A DNA stretch of 64,000 nucleotides from Arthrobacter sp. SLBN-83 (GCF_006715285.1 NZ_VFMX01000001.1:868001-932000); one strand, 5' to 3'; shown: positions 25,905 to 35,884, counted from the stretch's first letter. Made by a program: numbers and translations. The notes: generated from the letters alone by a model not told the origin.

Positions 25905-27209
25905 TTACACCGGAGTGTTCGGTGCCAGCCCCTCGTCCCCGGATACTGCCAGGGCTTTGCGCTGCCGCAGCCGGTCGAGCCGGTTCATCAGCGGCGAGGT
26001 GGTGGCACCGTGGATCACGATGGACAGCGCAATGACCAACCCAACGAAGGACCAGAGCCAGTGCGCCTGCTCCGTGAAGTGGCCCTCCGCCAGCGCAAAC
26101 GCGATGTAGTACACGGAACCTATCCCGCGGATGCCGAAGAAGGACAGTGCCACGCGCTCCCGCGGGCCGGTCTTGCCGCCCAGCAGGCCCAGCCAGCCAG
26201 CCAGCGGCCGGACCACCAGCAGGAAGGCCAGCGCCACCAGCACTTCGGCAGGGCCGACGCCGGCGAGCAGCCCCCGGGCAATGGCGCCGCCGAGCAGGAC
26301 CAGGATCACCACGGTGAGGAGCCGCTCCAACTGCTCCACGTAGGAGTGCAGCACGCGGTGGTAGCCGTGGGTACGTTCTGCCGCTCGGATGGTCAGGGCA
26401 CAGACAAACACCGCGATGAACCCGTAGCCCTCCACCATGTCCGTCAGCCCGTACGCCAGGAATGTCGCCGCCAGTGCCACGAACCCTTCGGAGTGGTTGG
26501 ACAGCCGGAGGCTGTCGGCACGGGCCGAGAAGAACAACCTCGCGAGCAGCTTGCCGGTAAGAAAACCCACGAGAAGCCCCACCGCCAGCCGCCACAGCAC
26601 GTCCAGTCCGAACCATTCGCCGAACCAGGCGGACGGGCTGGCCCCGGCGACGCTGATGGCAATGGCCAGGTACACGAACGGGAACGCCAGGCCGTCATTG
26701 AGCCCGGCTTCCGAAGTGAGGCCGAACCTCACCTCGTCTTCCTTGTCGGCGTATTCGTCCTGGTCCGCGGGCTCGCCCACCTGCACCTCCGAAGCGAGCA
26801 CAGGGTCCGTGGGCGCGAGGCTGGCGGCCACCAGCAGCGCCGCGCCCAACCCCAGCCCCAGGAACCACATGCCCAGCAGGGTCAGCCCCACGATGCACAG
26901 TGGCATGGCAATGCCCAGCAGCCGCCATGTGGTGGCCCACCGCTTCCGCCCCAGTGGCCGGTCCAGGGCAAGCCCGGCACCCATCAGCGAGATGATCACG
27001 CAGACTTCCGCAAGGTGCATCACGAAATCGCTATGCTCCACCGGGTTCGGGTCCGGCAGCGACGGGATCAGCGCAAATGCTCCCATCCCGCCGCCAAGGA
27101 AGACCATCGGCATGGACAGGGGCATATTGCGCAGCAGCTTGGGCAGCACCGCGGCAACGAAGACGGCAAGGCCGGCCGCGGCAAAAAGGATGTCGGGGGC
27201 TTCAAACAT
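25905..27209 (-). CDS. CPA1-type cation/proton antiporter
   Basis: A 434-residue antiporter with about 12 helices (MFEAPDILFAAAGLAVFVAAVLP, ISLMGAGLALDRPLG, ASLAPTDPVLASEVQVG). The ion-binding aspartates lie in APTDPVLA and in the stretch LTSEAGLNDGLAFPFVY, as in NhaP-type proteins. The frame stays open far upstream through the divergent hutG gene; I chose the ATG at 27209 because the first helix starts there. It exports Na+ or K+ against protons; the ion is not determined. Confidence 0.9.
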   Translation of the reverse strand: MFEAPDILFAAAGLAVFVAAVLPKLLRNMPLSMPMVFLGGGMGAFALIPSLPDPNPVEHSDFVMHLAEVCVIISLMGAGLALDRPLGRKRWATTWRLLGIAMPLCIVGLTLLGMWFLGLGLGAALLVAASLAPTDPVLASEVQVGEPADQDEYADKEDEVRFGLTSEAGLNDGLAFPFVYLAIAISVAGASPSAWFGEWFGLDVLWRLAVGLLVGFLTGKLLARLFFSARADSLRLSNHSEGFVALAATFLAYGLTDMVEGYGFIAVFVCALTIRAAERTHGYHRVLHSYVEQLERLLTVVILVLLGGAIARGLLAGVGPAEVLVALAFLLVVRPLAGWLGLLGGKTGPRERVALSFFGIRGIGSVYYIAFALAEGHFTEQAHWLWSFVGLVIALSIVIHGATTSPLMNRLDRLRQRKALAVSGDEGLAPNTPV

Positions 27210-27413
27210 GGGCTCTCCAGCCTGGAATTGTTGGGTGAACGGCCGGCAGGAATTGCATGCTGCCGCGGACCCGCTGGGTCTCACCCTATTCCTTGTACCC
27301 ATCGGGCGCGCTGTCTCCCGCAAAGGCTTGCTTCCAGTGCGGGTTCTTGGATCCCGGACAGGACGACGGCGGCCTTGCTGGTTTTCGCGGCCGGCATGCG
27401 GTGAGCTTGGAGC

Positions 27414-28406
27414 ATGTCCTTCCAATTCCCCGACGTCGATGTCCCGCCGCAGCCCTGGACGGGAAGGTTCGACGGCGACGGTCCCGGCCACCGCCGATGG
27501 TGGCAGGCAGTGAACTCCGGCAGTGCGTCGTGGCAGGGAGAAGCGGCGGGGGCGCCGTCCATAGAACCGCCCTCCCCGGTCCCGGGCCGGAAGCCTGCCG
27601 CCCTTCTGGGTTTCGCCAGCGATGAGGGTGTGCGCCGCAACAAGGGCCGCACCGGAGCCTCCGCGGCCCCGGCTGCCCTGCGCAGAGCCCTTGGCCCGCT
27701 GGCCTTCCACCTGGACCGCGCGGTGGCTGACGTTGGTGATGTGGTGGTTTCCGGGGAAGACCTGGAAGCCGGCCAGGAACGGCTTGGCCGGGCAGTGGCG
27801 GCCCTGCTCGACGCCGGGCACCAGACTGTCGTGCTGGGCGGCGGCCATGAAACGGCCTACGCCAGCTACCTCGGCGTCGCCGCATCGCCTGCCGTTCAAC
27901 GCGGGCAGCGCCTCGGCGTCCTGAACCTCGACGCCCACTTCGACCTCCGCGACGAGGCCATCCCCAGCTCCGGTACACCGTTCCTGCAAATGGCCCGCGC
28001 GGAGGCGGACGCCGGCCGCGAATTCCGCTACGCCGTCGTGGGCATCTCGGAGCCGAACAATACGCGGGTCCTGTTCGACACCGCGGAAAAGCTGGGCGTC
28101 CAATACCTGCTGGATGAGGACTGTGACGCGGACCGGGTCCGGGACTTCGTCGACGGCTTCCTGGCCGACATTGACGTCCTGTACCTGACCATCGACCTTG
28201 ACGTGCTGCCCGCCGCCGCGGCGCCTGGGGTAAGCGCGCCCGCTGCGTACGGCGTGCCGCTGCCCGTCATTTCCGCGGTGTGCCGGCAGGTGGCGCAAAG
28301 CGGCAAGCTGCTGCACCTGGACGTGGCGGAACTCAATCCTGCGTTCGACATCGACGGCCGCACGGCCCGGACGGCGGCACGGCTGGTGGACACCCTGCTG
28401 CGCTGA
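27414..28406 (+). CDS. hutG: Formimidoylglutamase (arginase family)
   Basis: A 330-residue ureohydrolase-family enzyme with the dinuclear Mn ligands in GGGHETAYASYLG, LNLDAHFDLRD and LTIDLDVLPA. The sequence (ASAAPAALRRALGPLAFHL, LHLDVAELNPAFDIDGRTARTAARL) fits formimidoylglutamase, which splits N-formimidoyl-L-glutamate into glutamate and formamide, the last step of histidine degradation. It stands alone, about 8 kb from the iclR-hutU-hutH operon and divergent from the antiporter. Other ureohydrolase substrates (guanidino acids) cannot be excluded by eye. Confidence 0.87.
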   Translation: MSFQFPDVDVPPQPWTGRFDGDGPGHRRWWQAVNSGSASWQGEAAGAPSIEPPSPVPGRKPAALLGFASDEGVRRNKGRTGASAAPAALRRALGPLAFHLDRAVADVGDVVVSGEDLEAGQERLGRAVAALLDAGHQTVVLGGGHETAYASYLGVAASPAVQRGQRLGVLNLDAHFDLRDEAIPSSGTPFLQMARAEADAGREFRYAVVGISEPNNTRVLFDTAEKLGVQYLLDEDCDADRVRDFVDGFLADIDVLYLTIDLDVLPAAAAPGVSAPAAYGVPLPVISAVCRQVAQSGKLLHLDVAELNPAFDIDGRTARTAARLVDTLLR

Positions 28407-28430
28407 CGGCAGGGTGCCGCCCACAAAGGG

Positions 28431-29096
28431 TCAGGCCTTCAGGACGTAGCGCCGTTCCGGACGGCCCACACCGTACTTGAGCCGCACGTCCAGCGTTCCC
28501 TCGTCATGAAGGTATTCCAGGTAGCGGCGCGCGCTGACCCGGGAGGTTCCGAGTTCCTCGGCCACTTCCGCTGCCGAGACATCGCCGGTGGCGGCGTTCA
28601 ATGCGGCCTCCACCAGCCTCAGCGTCTCGATGCTGCAGCCCTTGGGCAGCGGCCGTTCGGCGCGGTCCAGGCCGAACACCCTGTTGACGTCAGACTGTTC
28701 CGCCACGTCCTTGGACGCATCCAGGCTTTGGTAGGCGTTGCGGTAGTGCTCCAGCCGTTCCTGGAGGTCGGTCTGCGAGAAGGGCTTGATCAGGTAGTGG
28801 ACTATGCCGCCGCGCAGGGCCTTCCGCACAGTTTCCACCTCGCGCGCCGCGCTGATCACCAGCACGTCCAGCTCAGGGGCCACAGCCCGAAGGCGTTGCA
28901 TCAGGTCCAGGCCGTTGATGTCCGGAAGGTGGATGTCCAGCAGCACCAGGTCGGGCTGGAGCCGCCCGGTCTCGGCAATGGCCTGGGCGCCGGTGTGTGC
29001 CGCGCCCACCACGGTGAAGCCCGGTGTGCGCTGGATGAAGCCGGCATGCACCTTGGCCACCATGAAGTCGTCGTCGACAATCAGGACCTTGATCAT
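28431..29096 (-). CDS. CitB/DcuR-type response regulator
   Basis: A 221-residue two-component regulator. The receiver domain has acidic DDD at 8-10, phospho-acceptor Asp54 (LVLLDIHLPD), and the Lys of LIKPFS. The C-terminal helix-turn-helix (DVSAAEVAEELGTSRVSARRYLEYL) is of the CitB/DcuR kind. It overlaps the sensor kinase gene by 4 nt. Divergence from tctCBA suggests it activates uptake of a tricarboxylate or related organic acid. Confidence 0.93.
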   Translation of the reverse strand: MIKVLIVDDDFMVAKVHAGFIQRTPGFTVVGAAHTGAQAIAETGRLQPDLVLLDIHLPDINGLDLMQRLRAVAPELDVLVISAAREVETVRKALRGGIVHYLIKPFSQTDLQERLEHYRNAYQSLDASKDVAEQSDVNRVFGLDRAERPLPKGCSIETLRLVEAALNAATGDVSAAEVAEELGTSRVSARRYLEYLHDEGTLDVRLKYGVGRPERRYVLKA

Positions 29097-30691
29097 GGCT
29101 GGTTGGTTCCTCGTTTCAGCACAGCGGTAAAGACAGCCCCATTATCGTTGGCCACGGCCAGGTTCCCGCCGGTCCGGCGGCAGACCACCCGGGACAGCGC
29201 CAGGCCGAAGCCGCGGCTTCCGGCGGGACCCGGTTCCTTGGTGGTGAAGCCCTGGCGGAAAATCCGGTCGGCGGCTCCGCCCGGAACGCCGGGGCCGTTG
29301 TCCCGCACCGTCACCACAACGTCTTCCCCGGCCCTCCCTTCCACCAACACCCGGACGGCGGCGTGCGGGAGGCCCGTGACGGCGTCGAACGCGTTGTCCA
29401 CGAGGTTCCCAACCACCGTGGTGAGGTCCCTGGACAGCCCGTCATCGACCCTGTCCAGTATGGAGTCCGGGTCCAGCTGCAGGGCTGCGCCGCGTTCGGC
29501 GGCGAGGCTCGACTTGGCGATCAGCAGCGCAGCGAGCGCGGGGTCCTTGATGCGGCCGGTCACTTCATCATTGAGCCGGGTCCGGTCCACGGTGGCACCG
29601 TTGACGAACTGGACCACGGAATCGTACTCACCGATCTGGATCAGGCCGGAAATGACGTGCAACTGGTTGGCGAACTCGTGGGCCTGGGCGCGGAGGGTGT
29701 CCGTGGCGGTGCGGGTGGTCCCCAGTTCCTGCTCCAGCTCGGAAAGTTCCGTGCGGTCGCGCAAAGTGGTGACGGAGCCGATCACGCGGCCACGGGATTC
29801 GAACGGCAGCCGGTTCATCACCACCAGCCGGTCCCCCACCAGCACCAGCTGGTCAGGCCCCGGCTGCTCGTGGGTGAGGACTTCCTTCAAGGCAGGTTCG
29901 ACGGCGAGTCCCGCCACACGCTTGCCCACGCAGTCGGGCGGGAGGCCCAGCAGGGCACGCGCACTGTGGTTGGCCACCGTAATCCGGTCGTGCAGGTCCA
30001 GCGCAACCACGCCTTCCTTGAGGCCGTGCAGCATGGCTTCGCGGTTTTCCACCAGGCTGGTGATTTCGCTCGGTTCCATGCCCAGGGTTTGCCGCTTCAC
30101 CCGCCGGGACAGCAGCAGGGACCCGGCGATGCCCAGGACGCTGGCCACGCCCAGGTACGTCAGGAGGTTGGGGACCGCGTCACCCAGCCGCTCGAGCATG
30201 GTGGGATAGCTGCGGCTGATGGAAGCGATCCCGATCATGTGCCCGGTGTCATCCAGGACCGGGACGTGCGCGGACAGCAGCGGGGCCGGGGTTCCGCCCA
30301 CCACTCCGGTCCAGGCCCTGCCTTCCATCACCCTGCTGGCGCCAAGCTCCAGCGGCTCACCCAGCAGGCTGGGATCCGAGGACGCCACCACGGTCCGGTC
30401 GATTTTGGCCAGCGCCACCCTTGAGGAGCCCGAGACGATGCGCACCGATTCCGCCACGGCCGGCAGCACGGCACCGCCGCGCGCCTGTGACTCAGGGAGG
30501 AGTTCACGAACCACGGGATTGCCGCCCAGGGCTTCTGCAGCGGACAGGGCCCGCCTGCCTTCAGTGCGCTCGAAGGCGGCAGCGGACTGGGCCAGCGAGA
30601 TGGCGACCACGCCCACCAGGACCGCGAGGACAATGAGCAACTGCAGCAGCAGGTACTGCCCCGCGAGGGACATTCCTCGTCGTCGAGTCAC
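29093..30691 (-). CDS. CitA/DcuS-type sensor histidine kinase
   Basis: A 532-residue membrane kinase. An N-terminal helix (YLLLQLLIVLAVLVGVVAISLAQ), an extracellular sensor domain of about 130 residues (HVPVLDDTGHMIGIASI), a second helix (LLTYLGVASVLGIAGSLLL), a PAS domain (ALDLHDRITVANHSARALLGLP), a phospho-acceptor region with RAQAHEFANQLHVISGLIQIGEY (His in HEFANQLH), and an ATPase domain with NLVDNAFDAV and DNGPGVP. The GTG at 30691 is preferred; ATG at 30673 is an alternative. It should sense an extracellular carboxylate for the divergent tct operon. Confidence 0.92.
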   Translation of the reverse strand: MTRRRGMSLAGQYLLLQLLIVLAVLVGVVAISLAQSAAAFERTEGRRALSAAEALGGNPVVRELLPESQARGGAVLPAVAESVRIVSGSSRVALAKIDRTVVASSDPSLLGEPLELGASRVMEGRAWTGVVGGTPAPLLSAHVPVLDDTGHMIGIASISRSYPTMLERLGDAVPNLLTYLGVASVLGIAGSLLLSRRVKRQTLGMEPSEITSLVENREAMLHGLKEGVVALDLHDRITVANHSARALLGLPPDCVGKRVAGLAVEPALKEVLTHEQPGPDQLVLVGDRLVVMNRLPFESRGRVIGSVTTLRDRTELSELEQELGTTRTATDTLRAQAHEFANQLHVISGLIQIGEYDSVVQFVNGATVDRTRLNDEVTGRIKDPALAALLIAKSSLAAERGAALQLDPDSILDRVDDGLSRDLTTVVGNLVDNAFDAVTGLPHAAVRVLVEGRAGEDVVVTVRDNGPGVPGGAADRIFRQGFTTKEPGPAGSRGFGLALSRVVCRRTGGNLAVANDNGAVFTAVLKRGTNQP

Positions 30692-30990
30692 AATGGTCTT
30701 CCTGGTGGTGCGGTAGGGCGGTTCTCCGGTACGGCGGGCTGGCGGGCAAGGTGGGCGCAGCAGCACAGGCGCAGGGCCGGGTGTACCGGGAACTATATCC
30801 CAAAGCCACCCTCCCAAAGCCTGGGCGGGGACGCTGTGGGGTTTTGGAAACGTGAACGCAATGAACACAACTTTCTCTGCGTACACAAGAGTGATCGCCG
30901 TCACGGCCGCCCCTAGCATCAGAACCGCAAGGCATCGGAAACACAAGTCAACTGATGCTGATCAGATTTGTTTTGAGAGAAGAGGAACAC
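30692..30990. promoter_or_regulatory. Divergent regulatory region between the sensor kinase and tctC
   Basis: No gene is seen in these 299 bp. The hexamer ACACAA occurs three times on the plus strand (30865, 30883, 30941), the first two 18 bp apart. An inverted repeat CTGAT-GCTG-ATCAG lies at 30952-30965, just ahead of tctC. These are candidate sites for the CitB-type response regulator, on position alone. An AGAGGAA ribosome site sits at 30981. Confidence 0.4.
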
Positions 30991-32001
30991 ATGCGCCAGA
31001 TCCGCGCATTGCGAATTGCCGCCGTTGCTGCCGGCATCGCCCTGATGGCCACCGGCTGCGGTGCCACCGGCAAGAGCTCCACCGGTTCGGAAAGCACCGG
31101 CGCCGCCGCCGGACCCATCACCGGCCTGCAGATCATGGTCCCCAACTCCCCGGGCGGCGGCTACGACACAACTGCCCGCGCCGCCGCGAAGGTCCTGGAC
31201 GACGCGAAGATCTCCACCAACACCGAGGTCTTCAACCTGGCCGGTGCCGGGGGCACCGTGGGCCTGGCCCGCATCGTCAACGAAAAAGGCAACGGCGACC
31301 TGGCCATGCTCATGGGCCTGGGCGTTGTGGGTGCCAGCTACACCAACAAGTCCGAGTCCAAGCTGACCTCCACCACCCCGCTGGCCCGCCTCATCGAGGA
31401 ACCGGGCGCCATCATGGTCAGCAAGGATTCGCCGTACAAGACCATCGATGATCTCGTGAAGGCCTGGAAGGCCGATCCCGGTTCCATTGCAGTGGGCGGC
31501 GGCTCATCCCCCGGCGGCCCGGACCACCTGCTGCCCATGCAGCTGGCCGGCGCCGTGGGCATCGATGCCACCAAGGTCAACTACGTGGCCTACGACGGCG
31601 GCGGCGACCTCCTGCCCGCGATCCTGGGCAACAAGCTGGGCTTCGCAGCGTCCGGTGCCGGCGAGTACCTGAAGCAGATCGAGTCCGGCGAGGTCCGCGT
31701 CCTGGCCACAAGTGGCGAGAAGCGGCTGGACGGCGTGGATGCACCCACGCTGAAGGAATCCAATATCGACCTGGTGTTCACCAACTGGCGCGGCGTCGTG
31801 GCCCCTCCGGGCATCAGCGACAAGGACAAGGAAGCTTTGATCGCCGCCCTGGAGAAGATGCACGGGACCGACGGCTGGAAGGAAGCGCTGAAGACCCACA
31901 GCTGGACCGACGCCTTCATCACCGGTGACCAGTTCAAGACCTTCCTCACCGAGCAGGACAAGCGGGTGGCGGACGTCCTCACCAAGCTTGGGTTGGCGTG
32001 A
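30991..32001 (+). CDS. tctC: Tripartite tricarboxylate transporter binding lipoprotein
   Basis: A 336-residue solute-binding protein with a lipoprotein signal (ALMATGC, Cys23). TctC family features include GLQIMVPNSPGGGYDTTARA, NLAGAGGTVGLARIV and NYVAYDGGGDLLPAILGNKL, the last lining the ligand pocket. It binds a carboxylate such as citrate or tricarballylate outside the membrane and delivers it to TctA/TctB. The ATG at 30991 begins the signal peptide. It is the first gene of tctCBA-usp. Confidence 0.93.
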   Translation: MRQIRALRIAAVAAGIALMATGCGATGKSSTGSESTGAAAGPITGLQIMVPNSPGGGYDTTARAAAKVLDDAKISTNTEVFNLAGAGGTVGLARIVNEKGNGDLAMLMGLGVVGASYTNKSESKLTSTTPLARLIEEPGAIMVSKDSPYKTIDDLVKAWKADPGSIAVGGGSSPGGPDHLLPMQLAGAVGIDATKVNYVAYDGGGDLLPAILGNKLGFAASGAGEYLKQIESGEVRVLATSGEKRLDGVDAPTLKESNIDLVFTNWRGVVAPPGISDKDKEALIAALEKMHGTDGWKEALKTHSWTDAFITGDQFKTFLTEQDKRVADVLTKLGLA

Positions 32002-32501
32002 CGTCCCTGACCACAGGCCTCAAGGGCCGCTCCGAGCTGGGAGTCGCACTCCTGCTCGGGGCGGCCGGCGTCCTGGTCTTCCTGGACGCCAACGGCCTGG
32101 TAACCCCGTATTCGAAGTCGGACCCGGTAGGGCCCAAGACTGTCCCGTTCATCGTTGCCGGCATGCTGGTGGTCTGCGCTGTCCTCTTGGCCATTAACGT
32201 GCTGCGCGGCGGCAAGGGCGAGGCCGAGGGCGGCGAAGACGTTGACCTTGACCACCCCGCCGACTGGAAGACCATCCTGCCGCTGGCAGGAGCCTTCGTA
32301 GCGAACATCCTGCTCATCGACTGGGCCGGCTGGGTAATCTCCGGGACCGTCCTGTTCTGGGGCAGTGTCCTGGCCCTCGGCAGCCGCCGCTACATCCGGG
32401 ACGGGCTGATCTCCGTGGCACTGTCCCTGCTGACCTTCTACGGCTTCTATCTCGGCCTGGGCATTGCGTTGCCGGCCGGCCTCCTGGAAGGAATCCTCTA
32501 A
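31998..32501 (+). CDS. tctB: Tripartite tricarboxylate transporter small subunit
   Basis: A 167-residue four-helix membrane protein of the TctB family (ELGVALLLGAAGVLVFLDANGL, IVAGMLVVCAVLLAINVL, then two C-terminal helices ending YLGLGIALPAGLLEGIL). GTG overlaps the tctC stop as GTGA, and tctA begins directly after its stop. It assists TctA in proton- or sodium-coupled uptake. Confidence 0.9.
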   Translation: MTSLTTGLKGRSELGVALLLGAAGVLVFLDANGLVTPYSKSDPVGPKTVPFIVAGMLVVCAVLLAINVLRGGKGEAEGGEDVDLDHPADWKTILPLAGAFVANILLIDWAGWVISGTVLFWGSVLALGSRRYIRDGLISVALSLLTFYGFYLGLGIALPAGLLEGIL

Positions 32502-34091
32502 ATGGACGTCTGGTCCTCCCTGATGGACGGCTTCGCCACCGCCCTGACCCCCATGAATTTCCTGTACGCCGTCATCGGCGTCATCCTGGGCACCGCCGTC
32601 GGCGTCCTCCCCGGCCTGGGCCCGGCCATGACCGTCGCCCTGCTGCTTCCTGTCACCTACGCCCTGGAACCCACCAGTGCCTTCATCATGTTCGCCGGCA
32701 TCTACTACGGCGGCATGTACGGGGGTTCCACCACCTCCATCCTCCTCAACACCCCCGGCGAATCGTCCTCCGTGGTGACCGCCATTGAGGGCAACAAGAT
32801 GGCCAAGGCGGGCCGGGCGGCGCAGGCGCTTGCCACGGCGGCCATCGGCTCGTTCGTTGCCGGCACCATTGGCACCGCACTGCTGGCCGTCTGCGCACCG
32901 ATCGTGGTCAAGTTTGCCGTCAGCCTCGGTGCCCCCAGCTACTTCGCCATCATGGTCCTCGCCCTGCTGGCGGTCACGGCCGTGCTCGGCTCGTCACGGC
33001 TGCGCGGCTTCGCCTCCCTGGGCCTTGGCTTGGCCATCGGCCTGGTGGGCATGGACTCCGTCACCGGCCAGCGCCGCCTGACGTTCGGCCAGCCGCTCCT
33101 GGCGGATGGCCTGGACATCGTGGTGGTGGCCGTGGCCATCTTCGCTGTTGGCGAGGCCCTCTGGGTGGCAGCGCACCTGCGCCGGACCCCACTGCACGCG
33201 ATCCCGGTGGGGCAGCCCTGGATGGGCAAGTCGGACTGGAAGCGTTCCTGGAAGCCGTGGCTGCGCGGAACCGCCTTCGGCTTCCCCTTCGGTGCACTGC
33301 CGGCCGGTGGCGCCGAGATCCCCACTTTCCTCTCATACGTCACGGAAAAGCGCCTCAGCAAGCACCCGGAGGAGTTCGGCAAGGGCGCCATTGAAGGCGT
33401 GGCCGGCCCGGAAGCAGCCAACAACGCTGCCGCCGCCGGCACCCTGACGCCGATGCTGGCCCTGGGCCTGCCCACCAACGCCACGGCGGCGGTAATGCTG
33501 GCCGCCTTCACGTCCTACGGCATCCAGCCGGGCCCGCAGCTCTTCACCAGCGAGGGTCCCTTGGTTTGGGCGCTGATCGCCAGCCTCTTCATCGGCAACT
33601 TCCTGCTGTTGATCATCAACCTGCCGCTGGCACCGATGTGGGCCAAGCTGCTGCAACTCCCCCGCCCGTACCTGTACGCCGGCATCCTGTTCTTCGCCAC
33701 GCTGGGCGCCTACTCGGTGAACCTGCAGGCGTTCGACCTGGTGCTCCTGCTGGTCCTGGGCGCCCTCGGATTCATGATGCGGCGCTTCGGGTTGCCCGTG
33801 CTGCCGCTGATCCTGGGTGTAATCCTGGGCCCGAGGATTGAGGGGCAGCTCCGCAAGACCCTGCAGCTGAGCGCTGGTGATCCGGCAGGGCTCCTCAGTG
33901 AGCCGATCGCCGTCGTCATCTACGTCATCATTGCCCTCATCCTGCTCTGGCCCTTTGCGTACAAGCTGATCCGGCGCAACCGTGCGGCTGCTGCTCCTGC
34001 CGCCGGGGCATCGGCCCTTGCCACGGAAGCCGGTGATACGGTCCACTCGAACCACGATGCCGTTTATTCCGACCATAAGGAGCGACCATGA
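32502..34091 (+). CDS. tctA: Tripartite tricarboxylate transporter large subunit
   Basis: A 529-residue permease with about 11-12 helices. The TctA signature regions are [48 protein letters not shown] and [19 protein letters not shown], followed by [26 protein letters not shown], the duplicated substrate/ion pocket. The ATG follows the tctB stop without a gap. The C-terminus carries an Ala-rich cytoplasmic tail. Confidence 0.95.
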   Translation: MDVWSSLMDGFATALTPMNFLYAVIGVILGTAVGVLPGLGPAMTVALLLPVTYALEPTSAFIMFAGIYYGGMYGGSTTSILLNTPGESSSVVTAIEGNKMAKAGRAAQALATAAIGSFVAGTIGTALLAVCAPIVVKFAVSLGAPSYFAIMVLALLAVTAVLGSSRLRGFASLGLGLAIGLVGMDSVTGQRRLTFGQPLLADGLDIVVVAVAIFAVGEALWVAAHLRRTPLHAIPVGQPWMGKSDWKRSWKPWLRGTAFGFPFGALPAGGAEIPTFLSYVTEKRLSKHPEEFGKGAIEGVAGPEAANNAAAAGTLTPMLALGLPTNATAAVMLAAFTSYGIQPGPQLFTSEGPLVWALIASLFIGNFLLLIINLPLAPMWAKLLQLPRPYLYAGILFFATLGAYSVNLQAFDLVLLLVLGALGFMMRRFGLPVLPLILGVILGPRIEGQLRKTLQLSAGDPAGLLSEPIAVVIYVIIALILLWPFAYKLIRRNRAAAAPAAGASALATEAGDTVHSNHDAVYSDHKERP

Positions 34092-34480
34092 CCGTTGTTG
34101 TGGGATACGTCCCCACCCCTGAAGGCGAAGCCGCCTTGACGCAGGCCATCACCGAAGCCCGGAAGAACAACAGCACCCTGGTGCTGATCAACTCCTCCAA
34201 GGGCGAGGCAACGGTGGACAACCGGTTCGCCCCTGAAGGCGAGATCCAGGACATTGAGCAGCGGCTGGCCAGCCAGGGCATCCAGTACCTGATCAAGCGG
34301 CCGGTCCGGGGCCATGACGCCGCGGCCGAGGTCCTGGACGCGGCCGAGGAACATAAAGCCGACCTCATCGTGATTGGCCTGCGCCGCCGCACCCCTGTGG
34401 GCAAACTGATCATGGGCAGCACGTCCCAGCGCATCCTGCTGGAGGCGGACTGCCCGGTGCTGGCAGTAAAGGCCGGCTAG
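34088..34480 (+). CDS. Single-domain universal stress protein in the tct operon
   Basis: A 130-residue Usp with the ATP-binding pattern [20 protein letters not shown]. Its ATG overlaps the tctA stop (ATGA), so it is made with the transporter. Usp genes at the end of TctA operons are common and are thought to tune transporter activity. The regulator-like role is inferred. Confidence 0.9.
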   Translation: MTVVVGYVPTPEGEAALTQAITEARKNNSTLVLINSSKGEATVDNRFAPEGEIQDIEQRLASQGIQYLIKRPVRGHDAAAEVLDAAEEHKADLIVIGLRRRTPVGKLIMGSTSQRILLEADCPVLAVKAG

Positions 34481-34492
34481 CAGCAGGACTGC

Positions 34493-35375
34493 CTAGGCTG
34501 TCGAGGCCGCCGGCGCCCGGAACAACTCCTGGCGCTGGCGGCCCAGGCCCTCAACCTCTACCTCCACCACATCGCCCGGCTGGAGGTAGGGGAAGCGGCC
34601 GCTGAGGGCCACACCTTGCGGGGTTCCGGTAAGGATCACGTCGCCCGGCTCCAGCCCGCATGTACTGGCTGCAATGGTGGACCAGTGTGGCGGCGTCAAA
34701 GATGAGCTCAGCCGAGGTTGAACCCTGCCGCGGCTCACCGTTCACCCAACTGCGCAGCCGCAAGTTGCCGCCGTCGATCTCTTCTGCCGGAACCAGCCAC
34801 GGGCCCAAGGGCGTTGACCCGGGAAGCGACTTGCCCTTGGTCCACTGCCCTGCCGCCCCCGGCAGCTGGTACTCACGCTCGGAAAAGTCGTTGGCAGTGA
34901 CGTAACCTGCAATGCACCCCGCAGCTTCGTCCGTGGAGCGGAGGTAGCTCGCTTCCTTGCCAATCACGATGCCCAGTTCCACTTCCCAGTCGTACTGTGT
35001 GGAGCGCGGGGGCATCGGGGCGGGGTCGCAGGGACCGGTAACAGTGTTGCTCGGCTTGAGGAACACGACAGGGATGGTGGGCGGCTCTGCCCCGGATTCC
35101 GCGGCGTGGGCGGCGTAGTTCATCCCGATGCCCACCACGGAGCCGGGGCGGGCCACGGGTGAACCAATGCGGAGCGAAGCCGCGTCTCTGATCTCCGGAA
35201 GCTCCCCGGCCTCCAGTGCCTTTCGGGCCTTGTACAGGCCGCCGGAAGCAAGGAATGCACCGTCCACGTCACGGGTGACGGACAGCAGGCTGAAATACCG
35301 GTCGGCCCCGTCCGCCGAGGGAACCAGCACGGCTGGCTGTTCATTGCCGATATTGCCCAGGCGCATGATTTTCAT
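34493..35375 (-). pseudogene. Fumarylacetoacetate-hydrolase-family gene broken by a one-base frameshift
   Basis: Two overlapping frames make up one FAH-domain enzyme. The first, from 35375, carries VGIGMNYAAHAAESG, VVFLKPSNTVTGP, QYDWEVELGIVIGKEA, GYVTANDFSERE and [16 protein letters not shown], including metal and catalytic residues. It then shifts into nonsense. The second frame, ending at 34493, continues with [17 protein letters not shown] and the usual ending. The join is at GGG 34655-34657 (plus CCC): removing one base restores SQYM-R-LEPGDV and a 293-residue protein of normal length. Either a sequencing error or a real knockout. The family cleaves C-C bonds in aromatic or sugar acid degradation. 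Confidence 0.85.
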
Positions 35376-35497
35376 ACCGAATTCTCCTCAGGGTCTTAGG
35401 GGGCCTTCCGGGCCGCTGGAGGCGATTTCCATGGTCCTTGATTTCCCTGCGGCGCCGCCAACATCCGGTTTATGACCGACCGCCGGAGGACAGACAT

Positions 35498-35527
35498 CTG
35501 ACATATCGCCCGAGCAGCCGGTAGAAT
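35498..35527 (+). promoter_or_regulatory. Sigma-A-type promoter of the 86-residue protein gene
   Basis: CTGACA (35498-35503) and TAGAAT (35522-35527) are separated by 18 bp, good matches to -35 and -10 boxes. They end 40 nt before the ATG at 35568. Confidence 0.6.
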
Positions 35528-35567
35528 GTGGGAGCCATCTTGGCACGAAACACAGAAAGTTCAGTAC

Positions 35568-35828
35568 ATGACTACAGCCACTTTGGAGCGCATCCCCGCC
35601 GCTGCCGAGACCGTCGAAGGATCCGCCCAGCGGTCCATCAGCCTGGAGTTCTCCAGCGCCGACGAGGTCCACGCCGGACTGGAAGGCGCCGTAGCCCAGC
35701 TGATTGAGGTTGCTGCAAAGGACGCGTCCTGCGGCATCCTGGTCACCCGGGTGCACCCCGGACGCTACACAGTAGCCCTGGACGAAACGGTACCCTTCGG
35801 CGAAACCTACGAGTCCTTCGCCGCCTGA
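35568..35828 (+). CDS. Small conserved protein of unknown function
   Basis: An 86-residue soluble protein (MTTATLERIPAAAETVEGS; RSISLEFSSADEVHAGLEGAVAQLIEVAAKDASCGILVTRVHPGRYTVALDETVPFGET). The alternation of strands and one long helix suggests a small alpha/beta fold. The ATG at 35568 is chosen because it follows a promoter with a short leader; the frame is open to 35526. It is a single gene, ending in front of a bidirectional terminator. No function is assigned. Confidence 0.7.
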   Translation: MTTATLERIPAAAETVEGSAQRSISLEFSSADEVHAGLEGAVAQLIEVAAKDASCGILVTRVHPGRYTVALDETVPFGETYESFAA

Positions 35829-35884
35829 TCCAGGCGGCCGGACCACCCATGCCGGCAACGACGCCCGACTCCCCTGGGGGCGGC

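Noticed and set aside
25905..28424. Single 839-codon frame on the minus strand joining the antiporter with upstream sequence
   Set aside because: The part above 27209 is antisense to hutG and not hydrophobic or family-like. The antiporter begins with its first helix at 27209.
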